A stretch of 64,000 bases of DNA from Arthrobacter sp. U41 (GTDB lineage Bacteria; Actinomycetota; Actinomycetes; Actinomycetales; Micrococcaceae), in assembly GCF_001750145.1 (NCBI RefSeq), contig NZ_CP015732.1:992001-1056000 (forward strand), in the 5' to 3' direction. Shown here piece by piece: positions 11,708 to 19,714 of the stretch; the stretch's first letter is position 1, and every line of letters begins with the position of its first letter. The notes beneath the pieces were generated by a model, which was not told the DNA's origin, ran no database searches, and saw nothing but the letters and a program-made list of their open reading frames with translations. The position numbers and the translations under genes are program-made.

Positions 11708-11794
11708 GCCGCCACGCTAGCCCCGGAGGACGACATCGGGGTTAACACGCGGGGCACAGCAGGTGAGCCGGCCGCAGAAGCCCGGAAGGAACTG

Positions 11795-11902
11795 CGGGAG
11801 CGTCGGAGCGGGAACCGCCGAACGTGCGGGAGCGTCGGAGCGGGAACCGCCGAACGTGCGGGAGCGTCGGAGCGGGAACCGCCAAACGTGCGGGAGCGTC
11901 GG
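11795..11902. repeat. 32-bp tandem repeat, three units plus a partial
   Basis: A 32-bp unit beginning CGGGAGCGTCGGAGCGGGAA starts at 11795, 11827 and 11859, with a 12-bp partial at 11891. Copies 1 and 2 are identical and copy 3 differs by one base (GCCGAAC to GCCAAAC). The array lies between the 5' end of the SGNH gene and the 3' end of the siderophore-interacting gene, and the partial unit ends exactly at that gene's stop codon. Units are contiguous with no spacers, so it is not CRISPR. Confidence 0.95.
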
Positions 11903-12982
11903 CTAGAGTTCGGCCTTCCCCTGCCGCCAGTACCCCATAAACGCCACCTGCTTCCGGTCGATCCCCACTTCCCGCACGAGGTACCGGCGCATCTCCTTCA
12001 CGACCCCCGCCTCACCGGCAATCCACGCGTAGAACGGCATTGCCCCGGCGGGTTTGTCCGGATTCCTGCTGGCGCTGATCGCCGCGGCATCCATCCGGGC
12101 GGGTGTCTCCCACAGGATGTCGTGGTCCACGTTGACGTCCTCGGGCTCGGGGCCGGCGGCGGACCCTGTGGCTGATCTGAGCCCGACCCAGCCGGGAAGG
12201 GTGACGGCGGCGCGGACGGCTTCCTGCAGCATTTCGCCGTGCGGACGCGACCGGCCGATCGCTGCACCGCGCGCGAGCCAGGTGATCTCGACGTCGGCGG
12301 CTGTCGTGATGCCCTGGAAGTCGCCGGCTTCCGGAACCTCCAGGATGGCGTGCCCGCTGAAGTATGGCGGCAGGCTCTCGAGAATGGCGCTGATGGCAGG
12401 GACAGCCGTCTCATCTCCTGCCAGCAGGACCCGCTGGGCCATCCCCGGTCGCCATTCGATCCCGGAGTAGGTTTCGGCGGTGACGCAGTGCGCGGCCCGG
12501 TTGTTGGGTCCGATGAGGGTCAGGGTGTCCCCCGGTTTGGCGTTGAGGGCCCAGTTGGCGGCAGGTCCGCCGTGGCCGGCGTCGTCGAAGTGCATCACGA
12601 AGTCGACATCGAGTTCCGGGTAGACGGCGTCGAGGCGTTCCTGCCGCACCGTGTAGGTGCGCATGGACCCGCGGGTCTCAGGATCCATGGCCAGCCACTC
12701 GCGGTACCAGCCGGCCTGCTCCGTCCGGAATTCCGGCAACGGCAGCGCGGTGCCGTCGGGAGCCAGCGAGGGGATCATGAGTTTGATGCGCAGGTCCAGG
12801 GTTCTGCCATGGACACCGAAGTTCCGCAACGAATAGCCGCCCAGGGTGATCCGCCGGAAGTTCGGTCCGAGTTCCTGGACCGCCGTGACCTGCACGTCGA
12901 AGGCCTGGGTCATGGGCTCGGTGGCGGATGGCGTCTTGAGGACCGACCGGGTGCGGGCCGGGGTGGGGTTCGTGGCAGTCAT
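11903..12982 (-). CDS. Siderophore-interacting protein (ferric-siderophore reductase)
   Basis: The 359-residue flavoprotein of the SIP family is expected to reduce Fe(III)-siderophore in the cytoplasm to release iron. The FAD-binding barrel contains NFRRITLGG and MRTYTVRQ; the NAD domain contains RVLLAGDETAVPAISAILE; the family ending PFYAWIAGEAG...MGYWRQGKAE is present. It is the last gene of the uptake operon and starts inside the ABC ATPase stop (ATGA overlap). An insert of about 40 residues around SATGSAAGPEPEDVNVDHD is a family-typical loop. Confidence 0.92.
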   Translation of the reverse strand: MTATNPTPARTRSVLKTPSATEPMTQAFDVQVTAVQELGPNFRRITLGGYSLRNFGVHGRTLDLRIKLMIPSLAPDGTALPLPEFRTEQAGWYREWLAMDPETRGSMRTYTVRQERLDAVYPELDVDFVMHFDDAGHGGPAANWALNAKPGDTLTLIGPNNRAAHCVTAETYSGIEWRPGMAQRVLLAGDETAVPAISAILESLPPYFSGHAILEVPEAGDFQGITTAADVEITWLARGAAIGRSRPHGEMLQEAVRAAVTLPGWVGLRSATGSAAGPEPEDVNVDHDILWETPARMDAAAISASRNPDKPAGAMPFYAWIAGEAGVVKEMRRYLVREVGIDRKQVAFMGYWRQGKAEL

Positions 12983-13815
12983 GGGACCAGCTCCAGGGTG
13001 GTGGTTTGTGGGACATCGGCGTGGTGGCGTCCCAGCGGGATGATCAGGGGTGCACCGGACACCGGGTCGGGGAGCACCCGGGACGCCAGGCCGAACACCT
13101 CGCGGACGAGTTCCTCGGTGACCACCGCCCGGGCGGCGCCTTCGGCGACGATCTGTCCGTTCTTCATCGCGATGATGTGGTCGGCGTACCGGGCTGCGAG
13201 GTTGAGGTCGTGCAGCACGATCGCCACGGTGGTGCCGCGCTGCCGGTTCAGGTCCGTGATGAGGTCCAGGACCTCCACCTGATGGGTGAGGTCCAGGTAG
13301 GCGGTGGGCTCATCCAGCAGCAGCACTTCGGTTTCCTGCGCCAGGGCCATCGCGATCCACACCCGCTGCCGCTGCCCGCCGGAGAGTTCGTCCACGTTGC
13401 GCCCGGCAAGGTCCAGTGTTTCGGTGGCGGCCATCGCCTGCTGCACGGCACGCTCATCGTCCGGGGAGCCGCCCGCGGCCCCGGACCGGAAGAAACCCTG
13501 GTGCGGGTAGCGGCCGCGGCCCACGAGGTCCCGGACTGTGATGCCGTCCGGCGCCGTGGGATGCTGCGGGAGCAGGCCCAGGATGCGGGCCACCTCGCGG
13601 GCGGGACGGCGGTGGATGTCCTGCCCGTCGAGGGTGATCGTGCCGGCCGCAGGCTTGAGCAGCCGGGCGAGGCCCCGAAGCAGGGTGGACTTGCCACACG
13701 CGTTGGCGCCGACGATCATGGTCACCTTGCCCTCCGGGATTTCCGCCGAGAGCCCGTCGATCACGGTCCGCTGATCGTATTTGAGCCGCAGGCCGGAGGT
13801 CTGGAGAGTTGCCAT
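12979..13815 (-). CDS. Iron-siderophore ABC transporter ATP-binding protein
   Basis: This FepC/FecE-type ATPase drives import through the two permeases encoded upstream. Walker A is GANACGKST, the Q-loop is LLPQHPTAPDG, the signature is LSGGQRQR, Walker B is VLLLDEPTAYLD, and the switch His is in VLHDLNLAARY. A longer open frame extends to 13941, but the ATG at 13815 gives the normal start MATLQTSGLRL, one base after the permease stop. The protein is 278 residues, typical length. Confidence 0.95.
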   Translation of the reverse strand: MATLQTSGLRLKYDQRTVIDGLSAEIPEGKVTMIVGANACGKSTLLRGLARLLKPAAGTITLDGQDIHRRPAREVARILGLLPQHPTAPDGITVRDLVGRGRYPHQGFFRSGAAGGSPDDERAVQQAMAATETLDLAGRNVDELSGGQRQRVWIAMALAQETEVLLLDEPTAYLDLTHQVEVLDLITDLNRQRGTTVAIVLHDLNLAARYADHIIAMKNGQIVAEGAARAVVTEELVREVFGLASRVLPDPVSGAPLIIPLGRHHADVPQTTTLELVP

Positions 13816-13816
13816 C

Positions 13817-14959
13817 TCAGGCGTCCTTTCGGTTGGAGGTGACGAGCAGCCAGAGCAGGAACGGGGCGCCGAGGGCTCCGGTGACCACACCGACCGGCAG
13901 GACCGTTCCGGCCAGCAGCAGCGGCGCGATGTTGGCGGCAAAGTAGTCGGCGCTGAGGACGATCAGGACGCCGGTCAGGGCCGACGCCGGCAGGCTCGCC
14001 TTGCGGACGAACCGGCGGGCGATGGGCCCGGCAAGGAACGCGACGAACGCCACGGGTCCGGCTGCCGCCGTCGCCGCCGCGGCAAGGCCGACGGCGGTGA
14101 CCACGATGCCCAGCCGGGCCGGACCGACCGGGACACCGAGGCCCGCGGCGGTGTCGTCGCCGAGTTCGAGCATGCGCAGCGGGCCGGCGAGGACCGCGAC
14201 GGCGGGAACCAGGACGAGCAGTGCAATGCCGAGGACTCCGGCCCGCTCCCAGTTTGCGGAGTTGAGCGAACCGTTGAGCCAGATCAGGACCTCGGCGGCG
14301 GTCCGGATGTCCGCCCGGGTCATCAGGAAGCTGACCACGGCGTGGAGGGCGGCGGCAATGCCCACTCCGGCCAGGATCAGCCGGCTGCCGGCGGCGTCGC
14401 CCCGCTGTCCCCCGGAGCCGAGGGATCCGCTGCGGGAGATGCTGTAGATCAGCGCGGCCACACCGAGGGCACCGGCGAAGGCGGCGCCCGAAACCACGGC
14501 ACCGGAGGCGCCGAAGACGACAATCGCCGTCACGGCGGCGGCGCTGGCCCCGTAGCTGATGCCGGTCACGTCCGGGCTGGCCAGGGGGTTGCGGAGCATG
14601 GTCTGGAACAGCGCGCCGGACAGCCCGAACGCGGCCCCGATCAGCGTCCCCACGACAGCGCGTGGCAGCTTGTGCTCCATCACGATGAAGCTTGCGCCGG
14701 GGATCTTCTGCCCGCCGGTGAAGTGCGCGGCCAGGATCCTGAAGAAGTCGGGGATGGTGACGGTGTAGCTGCCCAAAAGCACACTCGCGGCGAAGAGCAC
14801 CACAACAGCAAGGGCCAACCCGGCGGTCCGGTTCAGCACAGCCCGGTTCAGCAGGGTCCGACTCCGCACAATCCGCCGAGGTGTCAGATAACGCCGATGT
14901 TCGGGCGGAACATGGGCGTTAAGTGTCACCTCGGCGGTGGTTTTGGGGCCGGTGCTCAC
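13817..14959 (-). CDS. FecCD-family iron-siderophore permease with palindrome-encoded N-terminus
   Basis: The 380-residue permease has about nine hydrophobic segments and the FecCD hallmarks LIGAAFGLSGALFQTMLRNPLASPDVTGIS-type block (residues 97-126) and GPVAFVAFLAGPIARR. With its partner it forms the channel for ferric siderophore. The first 45 residues are polar and unusual: residues about 8-30 are encoded by a 65-bp palindrome at 14873-14937, and TLLNRAVLNR is a short internal repeat. The start could lie downstream of the palindrome, but no good alternative ATG precedes the first membrane helix. It overlaps the second permease by 4 bp. Confidence 0.92.
   Translation of the reverse strand: MSTGPKTTAEVTLNAHVPPEHRRYLTPRRIVRSRTLLNRAVLNRTAGLALAVVVLFAASVLLGSYTVTIPDFFRILAAHFTGGQKIPGASFIVMEHKLPRAVVGTLIGAAFGLSGALFQTMLRNPLASPDVTGISYGASAAAVTAIVVFGASGAVVSGAAFAGALGVAALIYSISRSGSLGSGGQRGDAAGSRLILAGVGIAAALHAVVSFLMTRADIRTAAEVLIWLNGSLNSANWERAGVLGIALLVLVPAVAVLAGPLRMLELGDDTAAGLGVPVGPARLGIVVTAVGLAAAATAAAGPVAFVAFLAGPIARRFVRKASLPASALTGVLIVLSADYFAANIAPLLLAGTVLPVGVVTGALGAPFLLWLLVTSNRKDA
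14873..14937. repeat. Palindromic repeat, copy D, inside a permease gene
   Basis: Left arm 14873-14904 and right arm 14906-14937 match over 32 bp with a few mismatches (outer block CCGCCGAGGTG perfect, inner AACGCC and ATGTTC blocks largely paired). It shares size and design with copies at 17258, 57937 and 59443: variable outer arm, then an inner GCCCAT/ATGGGC-type core and a short loop. It lies within codons about 8-30 of the permease. Confidence 0.85.
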
Positions 14960-16029
14960 AGTCCTGCCCCCTTGCCGCGCCGGACCAGCCAGACGAAGAC
15001 CGGCGCACCGACGAGCGCGGTCATGATCCCGGCAGGGACTTCACCGGGGAGCAGAATGACGCGGCCGATCACGTCGGCGGCCAACAGCAGGGCCGGGGCC
15101 AGCAGCAGGGAGAAAGGCAGGATCCGGCGGTAGTCGGGACCGGTCAGGAAGCGGACAGCATGCGGAATCACGAGGCCCACGAAACCGATCGGGCCGGCCA
15201 GTGCCGTGGCCGAGCCGCAGAGCAGGACGATGCCGAGGGCGGTGATGCCGCGGGCCAGTCCCACGCGCTGGCCCAAGCCGCGGGCAATGTCGTCGCCGAG
15301 GGCGAGGTTGTTGAGGATCCGGCCGGTGGCCAGCACAACCGCGGCACCCAGGAGCAGGAACGGCAGGGCCGGGAGGATCACGGACCAGTCCCGGCCGGCG
15401 ATCCCGCCGACCTGCCAGAACCTGAAACGGTCGAGGGTGTCCCGGCTGGACACCAGGATGACGTTCATCAGTGAGAAGAGCCCCGCGCTCAGGGCTGCGC
15501 CGGCGAGGGCGAGCTTTACCGGCGTCGCGCCGTCCCTGCCGAGCGACGCGATCAGGTAAACCACGACGGCGGCGGCCGCGGCACCGATGAACGCGAACCA
15601 GATGTAGCCGGTCAGCGAGGAAACGCCGAACACGTAGATTCCGGTGACGACTGCCAGCGCGGCGCCGGCGTTGATCCCGATAATGCCAGGGTCCGCGAGG
15701 GGATTGCGGGCAAGCCCCTGCATCGCGGCTCCCGCGACCCCGAGGGCGGCGCCGGCGAGCAGGCCCAGGACGGTGCGGGGAATGCGGGCATGGACCACTG
15801 CGTGGTCGCCGTTGGCCGGGTCGAAGTCGGTAAGCGCCTGCCAGACAGTGTCCAGGGCCAGGCCCCGGGCGCCGATGGCGAACGACGCCAGGGTCACCAG
15901 TGCCAGTACGACGACGGCGGCCAGCAGCCAGAGAGCGTGCCTGCCCCGGGCAGGGCGGGCCTCAGCCGGGGCTGTCTCCGGGACGGCCCCGGCGGCGGTG
16001 CTGCCCGCCGTCGTCGTAAGTGGATTCAT
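14956..16029 (-). CDS. FecCD-family iron-siderophore permease
   Basis: This is the second membrane subunit of the importer, 357 residues with a polar N-terminus followed by about nine membrane segments. Family blocks include RTVLGLLAGAALGVAGAAMQ, NPLADPGIIGINAGAAL and GPIGFVGLVIPHAVRFLTG. The stop overlaps the next permease start (ATGA) and the gene starts 12 bp after the binding-protein stop, so all are one transcript. It likely forms a heterodimer with the permease at 13817. Confidence 0.93.
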   Translation of the reverse strand: MNPLTTTAGSTAAGAVPETAPAEARPARGRHALWLLAAVVVLALVTLASFAIGARGLALDTVWQALTDFDPANGDHAVVHARIPRTVLGLLAGAALGVAGAAMQGLARNPLADPGIIGINAGAALAVVTGIYVFGVSSLTGYIWFAFIGAAAAAVVVYLIASLGRDGATPVKLALAGAALSAGLFSLMNVILVSSRDTLDRFRFWQVGGIAGRDWSVILPALPFLLLGAAVVLATGRILNNLALGDDIARGLGQRVGLARGITALGIVLLCGSATALAGPIGFVGLVIPHAVRFLTGPDYRRILPFSLLLAPALLLAADVIGRVILLPGEVPAGIMTALVGAPVFVWLVRRGKGAGL

Positions 16030-16040
16030 GGACCGGGCGC

Positions 16041-17141
16041 CTACTTCACCGCGGCAGTGGCGTTGTCCGCCGCGCTGGCCAGCTGCGGCAGGAACGTGTC
16101 CAGCGCCCAGGGCAGGCTCAGCGGCGAGGAGGCGGAGATGGACAGCGTGAGGGTGTTGTCCGGGTCGGCGACGAGGGCCCCGGTCTTGATGGCCGGGATC
16201 TGGCTCAACAGGGGGTCAGTCTTGATCGATTCTGCCGTTGCCGCGTCCGGGACCCAGGTCACGAAGACGTCGGAGGTGAGTTCGTTGGCCTTCTCGGCGG
16301 ACCACGGGATGAAGAACTCCGCGGAGCCCCTGGAGTTGTCCTCCACCACGGGGGCCAGCTTCATGCCGATCTCGCTGAGGAAGCGGGGGCGGTTGTCATT
16401 GGCGGTGTAGACGTTGACACCGTCGCCCTTGGCCGGTTCGAGGTTGCCGTAGATAAAGGTTTTGCCGGCCAGCTGCGGGTACTCCGCGACCTTGTCCTGG
16501 ATTGTGGCCTCGGTGTCGGCGACCAGCCTGGCTGCTTCGGTTTCCTTGCCGAGGGCCTCGCCGATAATCGCGGTGGAATCCTGCCAGGACGTTCCGTACG
16601 CCACCTCGGGGTGGGCCACGACGGGGGCGATTTCGCTGAGCTTCTTGTAGTCCTCGCCCGTCAGGCCGGAGTAGGCGGCGAGGATAACGTCCGGGTTGAG
16701 CTTGGCGATCTCGGTGAAGTTGACGCCGTCGGCCTCGGAGAACTGGGCCGGCGCCTTCTCGGAACCGAAGCCGGCGCCGAGCTTCTCCAGTGCGGCGTCC
16801 TTCCAGGGAGTGGATCCCTTGTCGTCGCCGCCCCATTCGTTCTTCGGGACACCTACCGGAACCACGCCGAGGGCAATCGCCACGTCGTCATTGACCCAGG
16901 AAACGGTGACGACCCGCTTCGGCTGTTCGGGGATGGTGGTTTCGCCGAACGCATGCTTGATGGTCACCGGAAAAGCGGAGCCGGCCGACTGGCTGGGTGC
17001 GTCCGCCGCGGTCGAGTTTGCCGGGCCGGTGGAGCACGCGGTCAGGGAGAGGACGACGGCGGCCAGGGCAGCGGTTGCCTGGCCGGTGGCGCGGAGGAAG
17101 CGGCGCCGGGGCAGGGCGCTGCCCGGAAGGGGGAGTGGCAT
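16041..17141 (-). CDS. Iron-siderophore ABC transporter substrate-binding lipoprotein
   Basis: The 366-residue lipoprotein captures ferric siderophore outside the membrane. The N-terminus has a basic RRRFLRATG stretch (twin-arginine-like), a hydrophobic segment and the lipobox LTAC with lipidated Cys near residue 35. The FepB/FhuD-type fold follows: HAFGETTIPEQPKRVVTVSW, ILAAYSGLTGEDYKKLSEIAPV and a C-terminal DTFLPQLA helix. It is the first gene of the five-gene uptake operon and is preceded by an iron-box-like palindrome, so iron-dependent repression is likely. The exact siderophore is unknown. Confidence 0.93.
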   Translation of the reverse strand: MPLPLPGSALPRRRFLRATGQATAALAAVVLSLTACSTGPANSTAADAPSQSAGSAFPVTIKHAFGETTIPEQPKRVVTVSWVNDDVAIALGVVPVGVPKNEWGGDDKGSTPWKDAALEKLGAGFGSEKAPAQFSEADGVNFTEIAKLNPDVILAAYSGLTGEDYKKLSEIAPVVAHPEVAYGTSWQDSTAIIGEALGKETEAARLVADTEATIQDKVAEYPQLAGKTFIYGNLEPAKGDGVNVYTANDNRPRFLSEIGMKLAPVVEDNSRGSAEFFIPWSAEKANELTSDVFVTWVPDAATAESIKTDPLLSQIPAIKTGALVADPDNTLTLSISASSPLSLPWALDTFLPQLASAADNATAAVK

Positions 17142-17170
17142 GGGATTCCTTAGGTCAGTGATGCGAACCT

Positions 17171-17190
17171 AAGTAAGGCTAGCCTACCCT
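17171..17190 (-). promoter_or_regulatory. Iron-box-like operator for a DtxR/IdeR repressor
   Basis: The sequence AAGTAAGGCTAGCCTACCCT is an imperfect palindrome centred on GGCTAGCC, 30-50 bp upstream of the binding-protein start. It matches the known DtxR/IdeR pattern TTAGGTTAGGCTAACCTAA in the central AGGCTNNCCTA block and the half-site spacing. This predicts that Fe(II)-loaded IdeR represses the uptake operon. Confidence 0.75.
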
Positions 17191-17257
17191 TGGAGAAATA
17201 ACGCAAACCTTTTGTAACCTAATCGGCGGAATCCCGGGGGCTTGTGCCGTTGACACA

Positions 17258-17322
17258 GCAACGCGGGGTCACTTACGGCCCATTCCGGCGGGGATTATGG
17301 GCCGTAAGTGACCCCGCGTTGC
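17258..17322. repeat. Palindromic repeat, copy A
   Basis: A perfect 26-bp inverted repeat (17258-17283 and 17297-17322) with a 13-bp centre lies 46 bp past the jetC stop. The arm begins GCAACGCGGGGTCACTTACG and ends GGCCCAT. The outer 13 bases are identical to copy B at 59443, 42 kb away. It has no T-tract on either side, so it is not a classical terminator, though it could stall polymerase or protect mRNA ends. Confidence 0.95.
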
Positions 17323-17368
17323 ATGAGGTGAGACCGGAGGGGTGGGAGGGGTGGGAGGGGTCCGGGGG

Positions 17369-19714
17369 TCAGCGGAGGACGATGTCCACCGGGTTCGCCT
17401 CGGAGCGCCAGGTTCCCTCGGATCCGGGGCGGGGGCCGATCACGGGAGCGGTGAGCACGCCGGAACGGTTCGTGCGCTTGTCCCGCAGGATCTCGGTGAC
17501 CGAGCCAAGGTGACGGGACAGGTCGATCACATTCTCCGGTGCGGCCAGGAGCAACTGGAAACCGAACTCATGCAGGGCCTTGATGCCGGCGCCGGCGAAT
17601 TCCTCCGAGGCCAGCACAAAGGCCTCGTCCATCATCACCGTGCCGTAGGTGGTGAAGCCCTGCTCGGCGATGCCCAGCTGGTAGCTCAGCGCCGCTGCCA
17701 TGATGAACGCGGTGAAGCGCTGCCGCTCCCCGCCGGACATCGAGCCGGTGTCGGCATGCATAAAGACCTCGGTCTTCTTCCGCCCGCCCTTCGCGGCGCC
17801 CGGTCCCTGGACCTCGCGGTGCTCCTTGCACTGAATGAAGAGGTGTCCGCGGACGTCCAGCACCTCGGCACGCCAGCGCCGGTCCTCCGGGGTCTGCGAA
17901 CCGAGCCGCTTCACGAGTGTTTCAAGCGACTTGTAGCGGTTGGTGAGCTCGGCGTCGTCGTCCCCTTCCGTGGCGGAGGGCCCGGACGCCGGGACGGCGG
18001 CCTTTCCGGGACGGGCGTGTCGGACCTTGAGCGCGTTCTGGATCGCGTCCTTGAACTGTTTGGCGGTGGCGGGCAGGGTCTGCTTGATGTCCAGTTCCAG
18101 GAAGCTGCCCTCATGGAAGTTCACCTCGGACAGGATCCCGTTCAGCGGCAGGATGCGGCTGGTGATCGAGCGGCGCTCCTCGTCCAGCAGGTGCAGCAGC
18201 GTGCTGAAGGATTCGTGCGTGCGCTGGTTGAAGAACTGCCGGAATTCGGCCTCCTGCGCCGGCAGCCCGTCGCTGACGATGGCGTGGTACCGGGCCTCGA
18301 ACTCCCCCGCGGCGCCGATCGACGTGCCGTGGTCCGCGGAAACCGCCGTTTCCCACTCGCGCACGAAGCCCTCGAAGCTGCGGGTCAGCCGCTCCGAGGT
18401 GGCCTGGCCGCGGGATTCGGCGGTGTGCAGCTCGGCGAGGAGCCGGGTGCGGACCTGGCCGGCAAGATTGTCCAGCTCGTGCATTTCCAGGACATCGCCA
18501 AAGTCGGTGAAGTACGGTTCCAGCGCGGCGACGGTGGCGTCTGCCGGCGGCGACTGCGCCAGGCGCGCCCGCGCGGCGTCCAGCAGCGAATCGGCGGCGG
18601 AAAGCCGAGAGTCGACAGCCTTGTATTCGCTCTGCAGCACGGCCGCGGCCTCGGTGCTGGACTGGTGCTTGTGCCGGGCCGTCTCGATGTTGGCGCGCAG
18701 CGGTTCCAGATCCGCCTGCGCGTCGAGCGCCGCCTTGAGCCGCTGTTCGATCCGGGCGAGTTCCTCCGCCGCCACGGCGGCCGAGACCTGTGCCCAGGGG
18801 CGGTGGTCCTCGGCCACCCGGCGCAGGGCCTCGAGCTGCCGGCTCATCCCCTGGTGCGATTCCTCCCGGCTTTGCGCCAGCTCGGCGGCCTTGGCCAGTT
18901 CCTGCTGCAGGTCCTCCACCTGCGCCGCCACGAGTTCCAGTTTGGAGGCGTTGTCGAAACCGAGGACGTAATCCTGGCGGCCGGTGAAACGGTCGTCCTT
19001 TTCCACCGTGTGGCGGTTTCGCTTGACCACGCCGCCCAGGCTCAGGCCCTTGTCCAGCCTGGCCAGTTCGTCGGGATCCTCAACGCACGGGTAGGCGAAA
19101 TCGAGGGCGATCCGCTCGCGGATCCACTCTCCGGCCGCCGCGCCGGGTCCCATGGTGAGGATGTCCAGCCTGGTGAGCAGATCGCCGTCGGCCGCGTCCT
19201 GCACGGCCAGCGCACCGCCGGCAAGGGGCTTGGAGACGTCCACCGCGCGCAGCGCACCGCGGACGGAATGGTCGTTGAGGTAGCGGGTGACGGCGGCGAA
19301 GTGCTCACCCGGGACCAGCAGCGTGGTGGCGAGGCTGCGCAGCGCGCGCTCGGCGGCTGGCCGCCAGCGTTCCTGGCCTTCCGCGAGGTCGATCAGTTCG
19401 CCGCCGAACGGCATCTGTTCCTCGGGTACTCCCGTGGCTGCCGCGATGGCGCTGCGGTTTTCAATGCTCGACGGCGGCAGCAGGGATTTGCGTGTCCTGA
19501 GCGACACCAGTTCCTGCTGGGCGGCCGCGAGCTCAAGCTTCTTGGTGGCGTGGCCGTCGAAGGCCTCGAAACGCAGCTCCTTGAGGGCCTCCGAGTCGTC
19601 CGTCAGCTCGGCCGAGCGGGCGGCCGCGTGTGCGTGGGCCTGCTCCCAGCCGGCCGCGGACCACTGAAGTTCCAGGCCGGCGTCCGCGAATGCCTTGCGG
19701 GCTGATTCTTCCAC
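17369..19714 (-). CDS. Wadjet/MksB-type SMC ATPase JetC, C-terminal part after an in-frame stop
   Basis: These 781 codons continue in the same frame as the upstream 376-codon part, separated only by one TAG. The part contains long coiled-coil segments (for example EDLQQELAKAAELAQSREES), the ABC signature MSGGERQR and Walker B GTVMMDEAFVLASEE, then a DUF-typical C-terminus. The whole protein would be 1158 codons, the normal JetC size. A GTG directly follows the TAG, but no Shine-Dalgarno is visible before it, so independent translation would need termination-reinitiation. The part has no Walker A and cannot hydrolyse ATP alone. No jetD follows. Confidence 0.85.
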   Translation of the reverse strand: MEESARKAFADAGLELQWSAAGWEQAHAHAAARSAELTDDSEALKELRFEAFDGHATKKLELAAAQQELVSLRTRKSLLPPSSIENRSAIAAATGVPEEQMPFGGELIDLAEGQERWRPAAERALRSLATTLLVPGEHFAAVTRYLNDHSVRGALRAVDVSKPLAGGALAVQDAADGDLLTRLDILTMGPGAAAGEWIRERIALDFAYPCVEDPDELARLDKGLSLGGVVKRNRHTVEKDDRFTGRQDYVLGFDNASKLELVAAQVEDLQQELAKAAELAQSREESHQGMSRQLEALRRVAEDHRPWAQVSAAVAAEELARIEQRLKAALDAQADLEPLRANIETARHKHQSSTEAAAVLQSEYKAVDSRLSAADSLLDAARARLAQSPPADATVAALEPYFTDFGDVLEMHELDNLAGQVRTRLLAELHTAESRGQATSERLTRSFEGFVREWETAVSADHGTSIGAAGEFEARYHAIVSDGLPAQEAEFRQFFNQRTHESFSTLLHLLDEERRSITSRILPLNGILSEVNFHEGSFLELDIKQTLPATAKQFKDAIQNALKVRHARPGKAAVPASGPSATEGDDDAELTNRYKSLETLVKRLGSQTPEDRRWRAEVLDVRGHLFIQCKEHREVQGPGAAKGGRKKTEVFMHADTGSMSGGERQRFTAFIMAAALSYQLGIAEQGFTTYGTVMMDEAFVLASEEFAGAGIKALHEFGFQLLLAAPENVIDLSRHLGSVTEILRDKRTNRSGVLTAPVIGPRPGSEGTWRSEANPVDIVLR

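Noticed and set aside
11795..11902. Possible CRISPR array
   Set aside because: The 32-bp units are contiguous with no spacers, and no cas gene is present.
13781..15133. A 450-codon rightward open frame opposite the ABC permease genes
   Set aside because: Its composition (Gly, Asp, Gln, Arg-rich) is that of an antisense shadow, and the permease genes are certain.
17258..17322. Palindrome A as a simple Rho-independent terminator of jetC
   Set aside because: There is no T-tract, and near-identical design and shared outer arm with copy B 42 kb away fit a repeat family better; a terminating effect is not excluded.
17342..19705. A 787-codon rightward open frame opposite jetC
   Set aside because: It mirrors the jetC coding strand in a GC-rich genome; no conserved motif is seen, while the opposite strand has clear ATPase motifs.
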